The notes under the pieces: model-generated
What the model saw: the letters and a program-made list of their open reading frames with translations, nothing else
Told to the model about the DNA's origin: nothing
Databases searched by the model: none
Part shown: positions 34,151-45,900 of the stretch, piece after piece
How the letters are laid out: the number at the start of each line of letters is the position of its first letter
How positions within the stretch are numbered: the first letter of the stretch is position 1
NCBI RefSeq assembly: GCF_036669915.1
Contig: NC_089314.1
Location: forward strand, 4,969,120 to 5,033,119
DNA from: Pocillopora verrucosa
Lineage: Eukaryota > Cnidaria > Anthozoa > Scleractinia > Pocilloporidae
Direction: 5' to 3'
Length of the DNA stretch: 64,000 bases
Translations under genes and position numbers: made by a program

Positions 34151-36574
34151 TTAATGACTATCAAGAGCAATATTATCAATGAACCAAGTCAGTTCTCCAT
34201 TTTCTAGGTCAAGGCCAGTTATAGGGTAATTCCATATATCAACATTAACACTGGAAATAGTTTTCACTATATCCTTCTTCTGATCACCCATAGCAAGAAC
34301 TGCCACAGATTTAGCCTTGTTAAGCAAGCCAAAAGTCATTGTCATTCTCTTTTTCACTGCAGAATCTTGACCACTCTCAGATAAAGTAACATATTTTTCT
34401 TTCTCATTTAGAGCTGATTCATGGGGAAACAAAGAAGCTGTATGACCATCCGAACCTAATCCAAGAACAACAAAATCTAACTGATTATTGCTGAGGGACT
34501 TGCTGAGCTCAGCCTCATAATTTTCAGCTCCTTCATCACTTTGCTCACACAATCCACCTTTTAACATAACATGCATTGGATGAAAGTTGAAAGGAGAAAT
34601 TGGTACATGTTGCAAAAGTTTCTTATAAATTAAATAAAAATTGGATTCTTGATTATTTAGAGGGACACATCGTTCATCCACAAGCCAAACATGGGAATGA
34701 TGCCATGGGAACTCTTTGGCCATAAATGCGAGGATCTCATAGAGCATTACAGGAGAGGTGCCACCTGACAAGGCCAGGTGAAAGACCCCTTTGGCAGATA
34801 CCTCTCTGAGGGCATGACCAATAATTTTATTGGCAAGAGTTCTTATTACTTGGGATTTTGTTCCAGTTACCAGATCGCTGTTCCTAAATTTTTCTTGTTT
34901 GTAATAGTTAGCAGATGGTTCATTGGATTTGCATATTCTGTTTGCATCACAACTTCCATCATCATTATTTGAAGAAAACTCTAGTCTTTCTCCTGAAGTA
35001 ACAAAATTCAACACATCCAAGCTTTTCTGGTCATATTGGCGAGGTAATGCCCTTTTCAAAGTGTCCAGAAAATAAGACCACACTTTCCATGAAGATATGA
35101 GATCTTCCATTCCAACAAATAAGTTTTTCTGTTCATGATAGACAGCAGAAATTAGAGTTGTATACGCATCAGCTGATTTGTTGAAGATAAATGCATTGAA
35201 ACTGTTGGCTGAACAACCAAACAACTGATCCTTTGTAATTGCTACTGATGATAATGGATTAAAAGACTTTGGCTTTGGAAGAAAACCTGAAAGAAGTATA
35301 CCTGGTTTTGTGAGTTTCTCGCCTTGAATGTTAAACACTAACTGCCTGATATCACAGTTATTATCATATGATGCTCCAGATTGAACTTTATGTACATTGT
35401 CTTTAAAAACTATACGCACATAAGCTGTGCGCTCATCAAGCTGCTTTCCAGAAACCAAAATAAAAGGCACACCATCCCAGCGAGCATTTTTGATAAACAT
35501 GGACACAGCAGCAAAAGTTGGGGTATTTGAATTGTCATCTTTTTTATTTTCCTGGCCATAGTGCGTGTTGTAATCTTTATACTGACCAATAACACCACTC
35601 CATCTATCCATAGCTTTGATCTCCTTCAGCAGCCTCACTTTATTTTGCATGATGCTTATTCTGTCATTCAGACTGTCTGGTAACTCCATGGCAACCAGAG
35701 TAAGAAGCTCTGTCATGTGATTTTGCATAACATCTCGGATAACACCATAGTGGTCGTAAAAGCTAGTTCTCCCTTCACAGTCATTCTTCTCTTTCAAAAC
35801 AATCTCTACTCTTTCGATGTGATCACTGTTCCACAAATCTTTGTATAAATTATGATTGCTATACCGAAACTCTAAGATCTGAGCAACTCCTATTTTGCCA
35901 AGGTAGTGATCAATTCGGTAGATTTCCTTCTCGTCGAAATAATTCGACAAGCTTCGAGCTAACTCCTGCGCAGAGGCCAGGTCTGAACCAAAAGGCTTCT
36001 CAAGGACTATGCGAATCCAGCCATGTTTATCTTCAGCACGACGACAGAAGGAATCAATCCTTTTCGCTATCTGTGTGTACGCAAATGGAGGCACAGACAG
36101 GTAGAAAATGAGGCCCCTCTCTCTTTCGCCTGCCGCTATATCATCGCCCATAATCTGACACAGAGATATGAAATCTTGGTCATTTTTTAGTCGATGGTAT
36201 TCCTTTACACTTTGATCCACAAAAACTTTCTTCTTCTCTAAGCACCAGTTTAACGTTTTGCTTTCAGGACACTTTAAAGACGCTTTTAAGATATCATCAA
36301 TCTTTTTCTGGCCAGACTCGACACTTTCACGCGCCGTAGGGTAGACTCTGACAGTACTCCTCTCATTCGATTCTTTTATGAAGAGCGAGAAAAAACCTTG
36401 CCATAAATATCTTTTTGCGAGGTCCCCAGTGGCGCCAATCAAAACAATATTAGTCACATTTCGCGGTAAATGCTGAGATTGTTGACTATCATCAGCAGAA
36501 ATTTGTCTACCGGAATACAAAAGTACCATTAACAGCCTTGCCAAGGCATAGAGGTTAAATCTGTTCGGCACCAT
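34151..36574 (-). CDS. H6PD: GDH/6PGL endoplasmic bifunctional protein (hexose-6-phosphate dehydrogenase)
   Basis: Single open frame of 807 residues, close to human H6PD (about 790). An N-terminal hydrophobic signal (ALARLLMVLLYSG) targets the ER. The glucose-6-phosphate dehydrogenase half has the NADP-binding IGATGDLAKR (residues 46-55), EKPFG (192-196) and the active-site signature RIDHYLGK (220-227). The second half is 6-phosphogluconolactonase: LALSGGTS (600-607), VWLVDERCVP (about 629) and GLGSDGHTASLFPHE (705-719). It makes NADPH in the ER lumen from glucose-6-phosphate. No KDEL-type tail is present (ends IALDSH). The coding sequence has no intron, unlike most neighbours. It is divergent from the FAM167-like gene, with 480 bases between start codons. 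Confidence 0.95.
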   Translation of the reverse strand: MVPNRFNLYALARLLMVLLYSGRQISADDSQQSQHLPRNVTNIVLIGATGDLAKRYLWQGFFSLFIKESNERSTVRVYPTARESVESGQKKIDDILKASLKCPESKTLNWCLEKKKVFVDQSVKEYHRLKNDQDFISLCQIMGDDIAAGERERGLIFYLSVPPFAYTQIAKRIDSFCRRAEDKHGWIRIVLEKPFGSDLASAQELARSLSNYFDEKEIYRIDHYLGKIGVAQILEFRYSNHNLYKDLWNSDHIERVEIVLKEKNDCEGRTSFYDHYGVIRDVMQNHMTELLTLVAMELPDSLNDRISIMQNKVRLLKEIKAMDRWSGVIGQYKDYNTHYGQENKKDDNSNTPTFAAVSMFIKNARWDGVPFILVSGKQLDERTAYVRIVFKDNVHKVQSGASYDNNCDIRQLVFNIQGEKLTKPGILLSGFLPKPKSFNPLSSVAITKDQLFGCSANSFNAFIFNKSADAYTTLISAVYHEQKNLFVGMEDLISSWKVWSYFLDTLKRALPRQYDQKSLDVLNFVTSGERLEFSSNNDDGSCDANRICKSNEPSANYYKQEKFRNSDLVTGTKSQVIRTLANKIIGHALREVSAKGVFHLALSGGTSPVMLYEILAFMAKEFPWHHSHVWLVDERCVPLNNQESNFYLIYKKLLQHVPISPFNFHPMHVMLKGGLCEQSDEGAENYEAELSKSLSNNQLDFVVLGLGSDGHTASLFPHESALNEKEKYVTLSESGQDSAVKKRMTMTFGLLNKAKSVAVLAMGDQKKDIVKTISSVNVDIWNYPITGLDLENGELTWFIDNIALDSH

Positions 36575-37054
36575 CTTTAACTTTCAAACCCAGTCTCCAC
36601 TCAGTTCTGCATTTAGTATAACGCAAACTGCGTGACAAATCGTACTTCATTTCTATATTGTGCATTAAGACCTGAATTCTTCTCTTTTCTGTTTTTAATG
36701 TTCGATTCCACATCTTATTAGCTTCCCACCATCATCTACGTTTTTTTAAGATGCACTCAATAGGACGTTTTAAAAAAAAAAAAAGAAAATATCCTGTAGG
36801 ATTTCCGGTTAACGTGACTGAAGCACGCGATGTAGTCATTACTTAAAATATCTCATTACATTCCAAGTTTAACATTTGGGTGAGTGATGAGGGAAATAAC
36901 AAGATTAGGGGTAAATCTCACAGGAAATAATTAGTCTACTAGTAAATCACTTGCGAAAGCTTTAAAGCAAGGAAATAGAAAAAAACCTATCTGCACTGGA
37001 AAGTGAGCGCTAAACGCATTTTGAACCGAGCTTGGAAAACGGCCCGTGTTTCGT
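36575..37054. promoter_or_regulatory. Divergent promoter region, H6PD and FAM167-like gene
   Basis: 480 bases between two head-to-head start codons, with no room for separate distant promoters. No TATA box was identified; there is an A-rich run near 36772. Inferred from layout. Confidence 0.5.
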
Positions 37055-37759
37055 ATGGCCGCTGTGGAAACTTTAACTGGCGAACGAAGCTCACACAAGG
37101 AATTCTCTGATAGCTGTCACAACAGTAATTATAAGGTTGGTCAATTGTACTCGATGACAAGCAACACAGGGAAACCAGCGGAGCGACCGAGTAACATAAG
37201 CAATAATAACAATGTTTTGGAGATGTCGCTGTTCACTTCAGATGGGAAAGTTCTTACCGCCCCACAAGAGATGCCCTTTGGCGATTTAGTCGCAGAAGAG
37301 ACCTCAGACCTTTTAACGCCAGATAGTCACGCTTCGGATGCCGACTTAAAAGGGTCAGAAAAACATGTTAAAGTTACGATTAATGGTTCAGTTATGAAAC
37401 ATTACCGAGCAGAGGAATGCAAAGAACGTTACTTAGCAAACTGTGCTAACGAACAAAGTGCTGAAACGTCTGAAAGTTCAGCGAAAGTGAAAGAAAGTGA
37501 AAGCCTTTCAAATGATCATGACGTAGCCATTTTAGAACAGAACGGACCTTTGAGTCTTAAAGAAAGGATTTCTAACATTGACATGAGCATTGAATGGATA
37601 AGAGGCGAACTAACGCTAATGCAAGCTCAAGATTTGTCGCTAAGACACCAATTTGAACAGCTTTTTAAAGACGTGATGGAATTAAAGTTACACCAGGAAA
37701 TGGAGAAAGACGAATACCAATTTATTGAGGAGGAAATTTCATTTGAAGAGGAGTTCTAG
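37055..37759 (+). CDS. FAM167-like coiled-coil protein, intronless
   Basis: 234 residues from the ATG at 37055 (MAAVETLTGERSS). The frame is open upstream but without an earlier ATG. The first 160 residues are Ser/Asn/Glu-rich and probably disordered. The C-terminal 70 residues form a predicted coiled coil, SIEWIRGELTLMQAQDLSLR then QLFKDVMELKLHQEMEKDE. This resembles the FAM167 (DIORA) core, where an 'EWLRKEL..M..QD..L..Q...L..D...LK' pattern occurs. The match is from memory of the family pattern and covers only this segment. The family's function is poorly defined in general. Very acidic C-terminus (EEEISFEEEF). Confidence 0.6.
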   Translation: MAAVETLTGERSSHKEFSDSCHNSNYKVGQLYSMTSNTGKPAERPSNISNNNNVLEMSLFTSDGKVLTAPQEMPFGDLVAEETSDLLTPDSHASDADLKGSEKHVKVTINGSVMKHYRAEECKERYLANCANEQSAETSESSAKVKESESLSNDHDVAILEQNGPLSLKERISNIDMSIEWIRGELTLMQAQDLSLRHQFEQLFKDVMELKLHQEMEKDEYQFIEEEISFEEEF

Positions 37760-39398
37760 AAACCGAAACTATTTTGATATTTTAGCGTATGCACATTCTA
37801 TAATGAAAATATTAACTTGATGTCATCTGTTGCTCTGACAACAGCAGGTTCTTTTTAGAAAATACAATGTTTGGATGAAATTTTGTTAAAAATTAATATT
37901 GCGTAACACAATCGCTCTACGCAAGTGCCACGATTTTCGTTGCCCCCTGGAAAGTCGTGTGACTTTCACGTGGGTTCCACGTTTATGTGTAATTCGCCCA
38001 AGTAAACGCGATGCGCGTTGCCCAGGCTTAGCTAGGAAAGTTGGCCTTACGTATTTTTAAATAAGGAAGTTTATTTTTTTATCCCTGTGCCTTCTGTTAG
38101 CGTCATTTCCTCTCGAGAGACATCTTAGTCAAAGATCGGATGTGATTGCCCAAAAGAACAAAAACTGATCTACATAGACAGTCAAATAAGACATAGCACC
38201 TCTCCTTCGCCGGGGAAAGCTCTGTGCAGGGAACCACCTTAATTCATGGGAATCAAGTTGCAGCCCTCTCGGGAAAAAATTTCCCGGCTCAGTTAAACCT
38301 GTATATCTATTACCCCTATTGGAATAATATTGGTTCCCTAGCTCCCCAGAACGCCCTCTTGCGTTCTAATCATGAGGAAGTCTCTAAAACGAATTCCAGA
38401 AATGCTTCACAAAAACTTTGACCTTAGAACAGCCTTGGAATTTAAGAAAATTTGAAATGACGCGTATTGCGAACAGAGTATTTGCAATCTCTCTTTAATC
38501 ACCCGAAATGCTTCCATAACAAAGTACTCAGTTGTTGTCTTTTTGCTAAGTTTACAATATCCTTTTAAGCCGAATACAACTTAATCTGAAAGTTATCAAC
38601 AGATTTTGTTAAATCCATTCTTGATCTTAACAGGGCGACTTGAAGCTTTCAGATTTAAAGAGATTATCTTAATGGTATTTGAATGTACGTTCACCATATT
38701 ACAAAATACGTTAAAAGATTTGAGGTAAGCCTACCCGCGGAAGCATTGGATTTTGGTCAGATTTTCTGTCCATTGTTTCGGGCGTATTGAACTCCATAGC
38801 AAACATAAAAGACTGAGATCTGTCATCCGTCTCAGTCAAAAATAAATTCATCGATCGCTGTTGTCCAAAAAAGTATATTTTCGTTAATAGGTGTAACTGG
38901 CTTTCAGTGGATCAAAAGTCTACTTTTTTTCCCGTGAATTTGTGTTTTGAGTTCTTATGTCAATATAACCAAAAGTAGATATTGCAAGGGATCGCAGATG
39001 GAATTGCTTTAAAACAGTGCATGTAGTATCTCGAAATATCTGATCAAACAAAAATTTTAATAATCATACGCACAACATAAGAGAAAAGTATGGTTACGCA
39101 CTAGATTTAGATTTAAAATTTATAATCGAAGAAAGGACATGTTTTTGGAAATAACTTTTCTCAGCCCCATACTCTCCTGTACAACATTGACTGCAAGACT
39201 TTATGTGCTCTTCATACCACGTACAGATGCTAGAGGGGTTGGAACAGCTTTCCACGATCGTTTTTTTTTTTTAATTTTATTTTCAATTAAGATTCTTTAA
39301 ATGTCGTTTTCGCTTTAATTTTTTACCGTATTTAGTCTAAGTAGTAAAAACCTTCATTAACATAAATATTAATGCCATTATCATAAATGACTTGTTGA

Positions 39399-40044
39399 AT
39401 GCATGCTTTTCGATATGAAATAACTTTCCAATGGACTGGAACGAGTAGTGTAGATGTCATTCGGCAGGGTTTATATTCCTTCGCTTTATTGAGCAGTCTT
39501 TTTTAAACAAATTGTTATACACCAAGGTAGCTCACTGTTTTGAAATTCGAAACAGTCCTGTAATAAGATCTAATAAATCGCCTGTTAGAAATCAGCGAAA
39601 GCAGGAGCCCATTAATGAGTAATAGGCTCCTGACGGAAGCTAATTGGTGCTTTCAGTACCGGTAGCAAACAAACAGAAGCTTTCTCCCTTTTCTCCCTTC
39701 CATATCAGTATAGCTAGAAAGTAATTGATTGTTGGTATAGTATTTCATGTATTATTGCTTTCTTTTCCTGATCATTTTGATTAATGGTCTGTGGTTAGGT
39801 GTGATAGTAAAATTCTGGTGTAACATGTATAATGTTGGATGTGAAAAATGGTATGTTGGGTCCGAACAGGATTATAAGATTTGGATACCAGTTGACACAC
39901 CCGGAAGAAAAATTTCTCCCCCAACCTTCCCACAAGCAGACGCACACAAACTCACAGACCTCTTTACATGGCTCGTAGCGTGCATTCTTTTCGATATGAA
40001 ATAAGCTTTCCATTGGACTGGAACGAGTAGCGTAAATGTCGTCA
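39399..40044. repeat. Direct repeat pair flanking about 510 bp
   Basis: A segment at 39399-39466 ('cttttcgatatgaaataa', then 'ggactggaacgagtag') recurs at 39977-40044 with few changes, same orientation, offset about 578 bases. This could be terminal repeats of a small element or a simple segmental duplication. The interior shows no coding sequence. Confidence 0.6.
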
Positions 40045-40630
40045 ATTCCAAGATGGCGTAGTCGGGAAGCGAAAAAGGAGACGAAGAGGGAAAGCGTAGT
40101 TGTGAGCAGCCCGAGTTAGATTTATCCCTACTCTAAAAAGTTTTTTTCCCCAACCATCTTGTTTTTTTTTTTCTTTTCTTTTCTTTCCTTTCAATTCTTT
40201 CTTTGTTCTTCCCACGTAATCTAACGCATGCGCAGTCAGTCATTAGTCAGATAGCTTGTACACCGTGAGAGCTTGGGGAAAGTTATACGAGAAGAGAGAG
40301 ACATGCGGGATATTGGCGCTTCGATTGAAATGCCAGACGGGTTCAGTGCATTAGCAGTAGGAAAGCTTCGTATTGCAAAATTCTATAAATATTAATTGAT
40401 GCTGGAATGTATTTACGATCGGAACGGCTCATAAACATAGCTTACAGAACAATGCAGAACATTTAAAGGTCATTTCTTTGACAATTTACATAAAGCCAGT
40501 GAAAAATCGCGCGATTTGGTACCTCAATTTTAGCAAGTTACATCGCAAGAGGAAACCCTAACGAATTTTGCAATTGAATGACACAAACCATTTAGTTTTT
40601 ATCTCTGCCTTTGCAAAGTATTTATAAAAA

Positions 40631-40712
40631 TCTATCCATACTGTTCTCTATAAATTTCCTAAGGTGCTGACGAGGAAAATTTGTCTGTAAATAAGCAAGA
40701 GCTTCTATAACA
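40631..40712. repeat. Dispersed repeat family A, fragment (copy 5)
   Basis: Keeps 'ccatactgttctctata' and 'ctaaggtgctgacgaggaaa' in the order of the 1549 copy. Both termini are lost. Confidence 0.6.
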
Positions 40713-40727
40713 GGGTAATTTAGTATT

Positions 40728-40815
40728 ATCACCTGAGTTAATGGCATAAATTGGCCACCGTAAAGAGTTCAACTGAAAGCTGACGTTTCGAGCGTTAGCC
40801 CTTCGTCAAAGCGAT
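40728..40815 (-). mobile_element. Penelope-like element fragment with hammerhead motif
   Basis: On the minus strand the order is hammerhead-like core, then 'ttacggtggccaatttat', then 'ctcaggtgataat'. The last two blocks recur at 23229-23305 and 42801-42925. This arrangement is typical of the terminal repeats of Penelope-like retroelements. No reverse transcriptase was found nearby. Confidence 0.5.
40775..40812 (-). ncRNA. Degenerate hammerhead ribozyme motif
   Basis: The minus strand reads TTGACGA, then stem II GGGC-TAAC-GCTC, then GAAAC-GTC followed by AGC. This follows the type I hammerhead core (CUGANGA...GAAA...cleavage after GUC) with a very short stem III, as known from Penelope elements. 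The invariant first C of the CUGA box is T here, and there is an extra A before stem II. Activity is therefore doubtful. Confidence 0.45.
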
Positions 40816-42235
40816 TGATCGACGAAGGTCGTGCTTTTAAGAAATTTTCCTTTGTTATCGTCAGATTACTTATCTTTCTCGAATGGATAGAAATGCCCGA
40901 ATATTAGTTTTGCGCGTTCCTCCCTTCGGTACTTTCTTTTATATTTCATTTGCGCGTTTTCCAATGAATTACTCGGGTTAGAGTTAGGTTTGGGCAAACC
41001 TCAAGCGACTAGAATCTTCGACAAAAGTCTACGCGTTCTCCGGTGGTCAGAAAATCGCGAGACCAACACACTCGGCGAATGCCGGCAAATGTAGTCGCCG
41101 GTGATGCAAAATTTTATTTACCGATTGTGACGATCAAAGAAAAATGGCCAACTGCGTCACAAGCTTTTTAATCATTACCTTGACGGTACAAATGATCCGC
41201 GGGGGGCCCATGTTCTCCATTAGAGGGTAATATTATAAAGCTTTAATTTGTATGGGGGATTAGGCTCCGCTCTGGAACTCCGTAAATAATAAAGCAATTA
41301 AACTTTTGCCTTTATATAGTGTTTTTTTGTGTTATTTTTGTTTTCAGGTTGCAATTTCAGGTCATTTCGTCGAGTTTTAGAATTTATTTGCTTTAAAAGT
41401 TATCATTAAATGAGATCTATGCAACCGTTTCTAAGGCTGTTATTCGTGAGAATTAAATCGAGTTTTTTTGAAAAACTTGGAACGCAAAATCCATCCTCTA
41501 GCAGCTTCCTTCTTTACTTTTGATTAATACAAAAGATTCGATGAAAGCCGGAGAGATTAAAAAGAACACCTCACCTCGTCAACTGACGGAAATTCTGTTA
41601 TCATAATACTTAATAGCTGCTGAATAGTGGGTGAGTAGTAATTGCTCAGCTGGGAAACAAATCAGCAAGATTTTTAATATTTTATCACGATAAACACAAT
41701 GTTGGGATGACTCCTATGTGTTATTCATTCGAAGTTTCTGTCATTAATTTATTAATTAATTATAACTTTATCTTATTTCATTCAAGGCAACATGTTCCTC
41801 GTGTTTCATTTTATTTCATGGCCAATTTCAAAAATACGCATTTCAGAGATGTCCAATCCATCTGTGTGAAGTGCAAAGCCTAGGATCTAATTAAAATATT
41901 CAATTTTAGTTCTTATGCGAATAATATTCTTTGTCTCAATTAAGTGACAGTGGGGTTTTTTAACATGAGAAAGGCCCATTTCATTTCAGGGTCTTCTTTA
42001 CTGTAGTGAAGAATTCTGAACTTTTGAAGAAAATTCAATTTCAAAAACAATTTTTTCTTGTAAAGAGAAGGAGTAAATAACATACATTCGATAGATCTCA
42101 TTCGAATAAATAAAGATAACCGTAATAATTATAACCATGATAATCTGATAATTATGATAGTATAAATAATGATAGCAAATTCAACTTTCATGCAGAAATA
42201 ATAGGTTCTCTCTTGTAACAATAATAATTATAATG

Positions 42236-42415
42236 ATAATCATGGAAATTTAGCACTGTCCACTGTCTCCAGGTCGATTTTAAATTTGGAATATTGGTTC
42301 TGATTATGGAGGGAGGAAAACCTGGACCTGGGGAGAGACCCTCTGAGCGAGAATCGAGAAAGAGAACCAACAACAAACCCCACAGGTGACGCCAGTGGCC
42401 CGTTTCTCAAAAGTT
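42236..42415 (-). mobile_element. SINE tail fragment
   Basis: The minus strand contains 'actggcgtcacctgtggg', 'gttggttctct', 'cagagggtctctccccaggt' and 'ccaatattccaaattt'. These blocks are in the order I associate with a common cnidarian SINE 3' region. The identification rests on memory and is tentative. Confidence 0.45.
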
Positions 42416-42569
42416 ACGGTAGCTTATCAGGCCCGAAGCCATATTTTGAAATCAAAATTCAAAGATTAGAAAGGCAGGTTCTGGCACCCTAATCAGTTCA
42501 TTTCCTTTCTTTAGCTTATAGTTTTATTATCATCTTGAAGGAAAACAGAATAGCTTTACGGGAACCTTC

Positions 42570-42650
42570 GAGAAACATCCCCAAGTTCGGGAATCGAACC
42601 GAGGCCACAGCGGTGGGAGGCAAGCTCTCTCCCAGCTCCCACTTGTATTT
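42570..42650 (-). mobile_element. tRNA-derived SINE head fragment
   Basis: The minus strand has 'cttgcctcccaccgctgtgg' followed by a good B box (GGTTCGATTCCC, plus-strand 42589-42600). The A-box side is degenerate (GAGCTGGGAGAGAGC). Same orientation as the tail at 42236, about 160 bases away, so the two may be one interrupted element. Confidence 0.5.
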
Positions 42651-42800
42651 ACATTCTGACGTGATGACGAAGATTTACAATGTAGTTAGCCTTAAAAAGA
42701 TATAGTTCCACGCCTTCAACTTAGCAATGACTTCAGTTTCTCCGACACATTGAGGAATTTGCGCGGGTTTTCGAAATTCGTCGAAAGACAAGTTCACGTC

Positions 42801-42925
42801 ACACGTCAGCTTTTTTACCCTTCACGGTGGCCAATTTACATTTTAAACTCAGTTGTTAACACTAATTATCAGCTATACTCTCCCACCGACGCAGCATCAC
42901 AGTTTCTTTACTTACCCTTACTTAC
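42801..42925 (+). mobile_element. Penelope-like element fragment, copy 3
   Basis: Begins with 'acgtcagc' (the 3' end of the hammerhead region), then 'cccttcacggtggccaattt', 'aactcagttgttaacac' and 'cgacgcagcatcacagtttc'. Same block order as the 40728 copy but with the ribozyme core truncated. Confidence 0.5.
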
Positions 42926-45900
42926 CCCTTTATTCACGTCACAACTAGTATTGCAATAGTGAACATTTCTATTCATGACTTCAAAGGGAAATAACGTTAA
43001 TCTCATTATAAAACTTTTCGTGGTAATAAAAAATACAGCATCAGGATTAACATAATTTAAAATAACAACAATAGTCTCTGTCATGCATCAGATGCAACCA
43101 GAAAAGTCACTCAAAGGCATTATTGATGGTGACATCTCCGTCGAGTAAGTAAAAAATGAACAGCTGCTTCGGCTTTGTTAAGTCTCGTCCACAAAGCGAA
43201 GCTTTTAAGACGTCTTTCAAGGTTCTTAAGTGGAGAGAATAAAGTGGAACAATTAGAGTACACTCATGAGTTGCTGCTTTAGCGAAAATGCCTTTTAGCA
43301 TTTTAGCGAAAATGCCTTTTTAGTGTTTTTTTTTTCTTTTGCAGAGAGAGAGAGCATCTCAACACCTCAGTTGCCACCTAAATGTATATACAGTGGCTGC
43401 CGTATAACTTGATCATCTTCATTTTTAAAGCCTTAGGTTTTTAAAATATCTTGCTTAAGTTCTGAATCACCTTTCTATAACGTGACTTTAAATTTTAGTT
43501 TTCAGTACAAAAAAAATGATATTAACGTATGCTTACCAAAAAGAAGACGTGAGTTATTCATGCCGGTTAGCCTTCAATATTGCGCACGTACGTCTCACGG
43601 AATCATTTTACCAAACTGCAATTGATATTCGTTTCACATTACATCACGGAAATGTAAGCGATGAACGTGAGACATAAATATGGTACGTGCAGCGACTCTC
43701 GTTATGGATCGTTATGCACGACAGTAAGTTGTATTTGATCTAACAAAAATAACAAAACTTGTCTGCAGCTGGCAATAAGTACCACAATTTAAGCAAAAAT
43801 AGCTGCTTAGTGGTGCCTAATGATTTTCCTCTTATACGAGGAGAGCAAGTTTCATGCAGCAAATAGTTTGTAGAAACAAAAGAGTGACAAATTGTCTTGA
43901 TTAGGAGAAGTTAATGGCGTTATTGATCGTAGTAATCTATCAATGCCAGTCAGAGAAGATATTGGTTAAAACCATGTAAGGGGGAAAGGCGGCGTGTCTC
44001 TCTTTACCTTCTTAGACGCGCACATCGGGGAATAGTTCTCCGGGTTTTTTTCTCCGCCGGACGTTTTCCCCCTAGTAGAGAGCATAGCATCTCAATTGCA
44101 AATGTCACAGAGTTTTGATTCAAATACTAAAAATCTTAACGTAGTAAGACAGCCAGTCCTTTCTTAGGCTAACGAATATCAAATCGATCTTAATCGTGGC
44201 TCGAGCCACAATACCCAAATTTCAATCGAATTAACAAAGGTTCAGTAGATCTTCAATTGATCAATGTATTTCCCACGGAGCATCCTTTCGAAGATTCCCC
44301 AGGGAAGCCTCCGCTGGGCTCTTGGTGCCTTGCACCCTCACAGAGAATGAGACGAAGGAGTATCATTGCGCATGTCGACAGTACGTGGCAAGCGTGGAGG
44401 ACGTAAATTTTAAACATACACACTTTCATATCTTTTATATTTACATCTCAAAGGGTGGTGGGGAAACCCGTATTTCAAGATCTGCTTTACTTATGAAAAC
44501 TGCCAGCCGTTTGCTTCGCTAAAGAAATTTTTTTCTATCTTAGCGGAAACGTAGAACCCTAAGGTGGAGGCTATCTTTGATCAGTCATGATATTAAGGAA
44601 AGAGTTGAATAATTTCCGTGCTTGAATTTCAAACACAATGAAACAGAGAAAAAAAATTTTAAAAATACTGAGGAATTTTGAATACCTCAAAAAAATTATG
44701 TTTCTCATGTTTTCTTGACAAATTTAGTAATTTCGGAAGAAAATAAAAACGGATGACAAAACAGACTTGTTTTTAATTTTGTTGGGCGAATAGGCGAATA
44801 ACCTTTAATAATTGATAATGTTACCACTCTGGTCTGCTCTGTATACCCGCTTTTCAAATTAAAATGTAAATTTAACAAGTAGCGTGCTTTTTCCGTGGCG
44901 TAAGGGGTGACTTGAGTCGTCAAAACTGAAGTTTATTTGATACCATGACGCCAAACTTGTCAATTTTCTTGCGTGGAGCATGATGTTTCCAAATCAAAGG
45001 AAGCTGTCACAGTCATTATGAAACGCATTTATTTCATATTAAAAAAAACTGCCATTTTATTGCTTGCTAGCATTTGGATTTTTTTTTCAACTTTTTCCAT
45101 AACGTTCTCAAAAATGTCAAGGATACTAAATAATATAATAAATGACGATATGACATAAGCCATCTCGATAACGAATGATGAGTAACCATCTATTGCAATT
45201 AACACACGTCAAAGGTACTTACTGACTCATAGTTAAGAATTGCTCAGAAAACATAAAATTTTAAAATTTTAAATTTAACTGAATTCGAGCAATATATCGA
45301 CAAAATAAAGAAACTTTCTCTTAAAGTACTGATGTTCGAGGATAAAAGCAGTTGTCTGGTGGTCTGTTCAATAAGATCCCCTAGTTATTGTATGGTATAA
45401 CATTCACGTTTTGAAACGTGACGTAGGATAGCTAAATATTAGAACACGAGAAAGCGAAAAACACGATTTGCATCTTAAATTCACCGCAACTGGTAATGAG
45501 TTTTGTCAGATCAATTTAACATTTATGTGTTTCCTGCCATTATTCAATAAAAAAAAATGGCATCGTTTTCCTGCGATTGCCATGGCAATGTCTAAATGTT
45601 ATTGTTGCGAGCGTAGACAACGCGAATGAACAATGAGGTGATTCATATTCGAAACCTCCACTTTTTTTTAAGCTGGTTTTAATGGTCACAGTCCGAGTAA
45701 TAGCGAGACGCCGGGTTATCTTGATTAAGAGAAATAAGTTACCCTCGGCATGCTTTCAATTGAAATACAAATACATGGCGCCATCTTATGTGGAGAAAAT
45801 GCACACACCCTTTGTTAGTCTGTAGAATTTTGGCTTAACGAGCCAAAATAGTCCGCTTGAAAATTACAAGAAGAACATAAATTATGCAAAGGTTTTTCTC

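Noticed and set aside
34151..34162. KDEL-type retention signal on H6PD
   Set aside because: The C-terminus is IALDSH; the family is retained in the ER without such a tail.
37046..37054. Earlier GTG start for the FAM167-like gene
   Set aside because: Nuclear genes start at ATG; the first in-frame ATG is 37055.
43107..43301. Minus-strand frame of 64 codons with plausible composition
   Set aside because: No domain, no joining exons found, and a short tandem repeat at its start (ttttagcgaaaatgcc).
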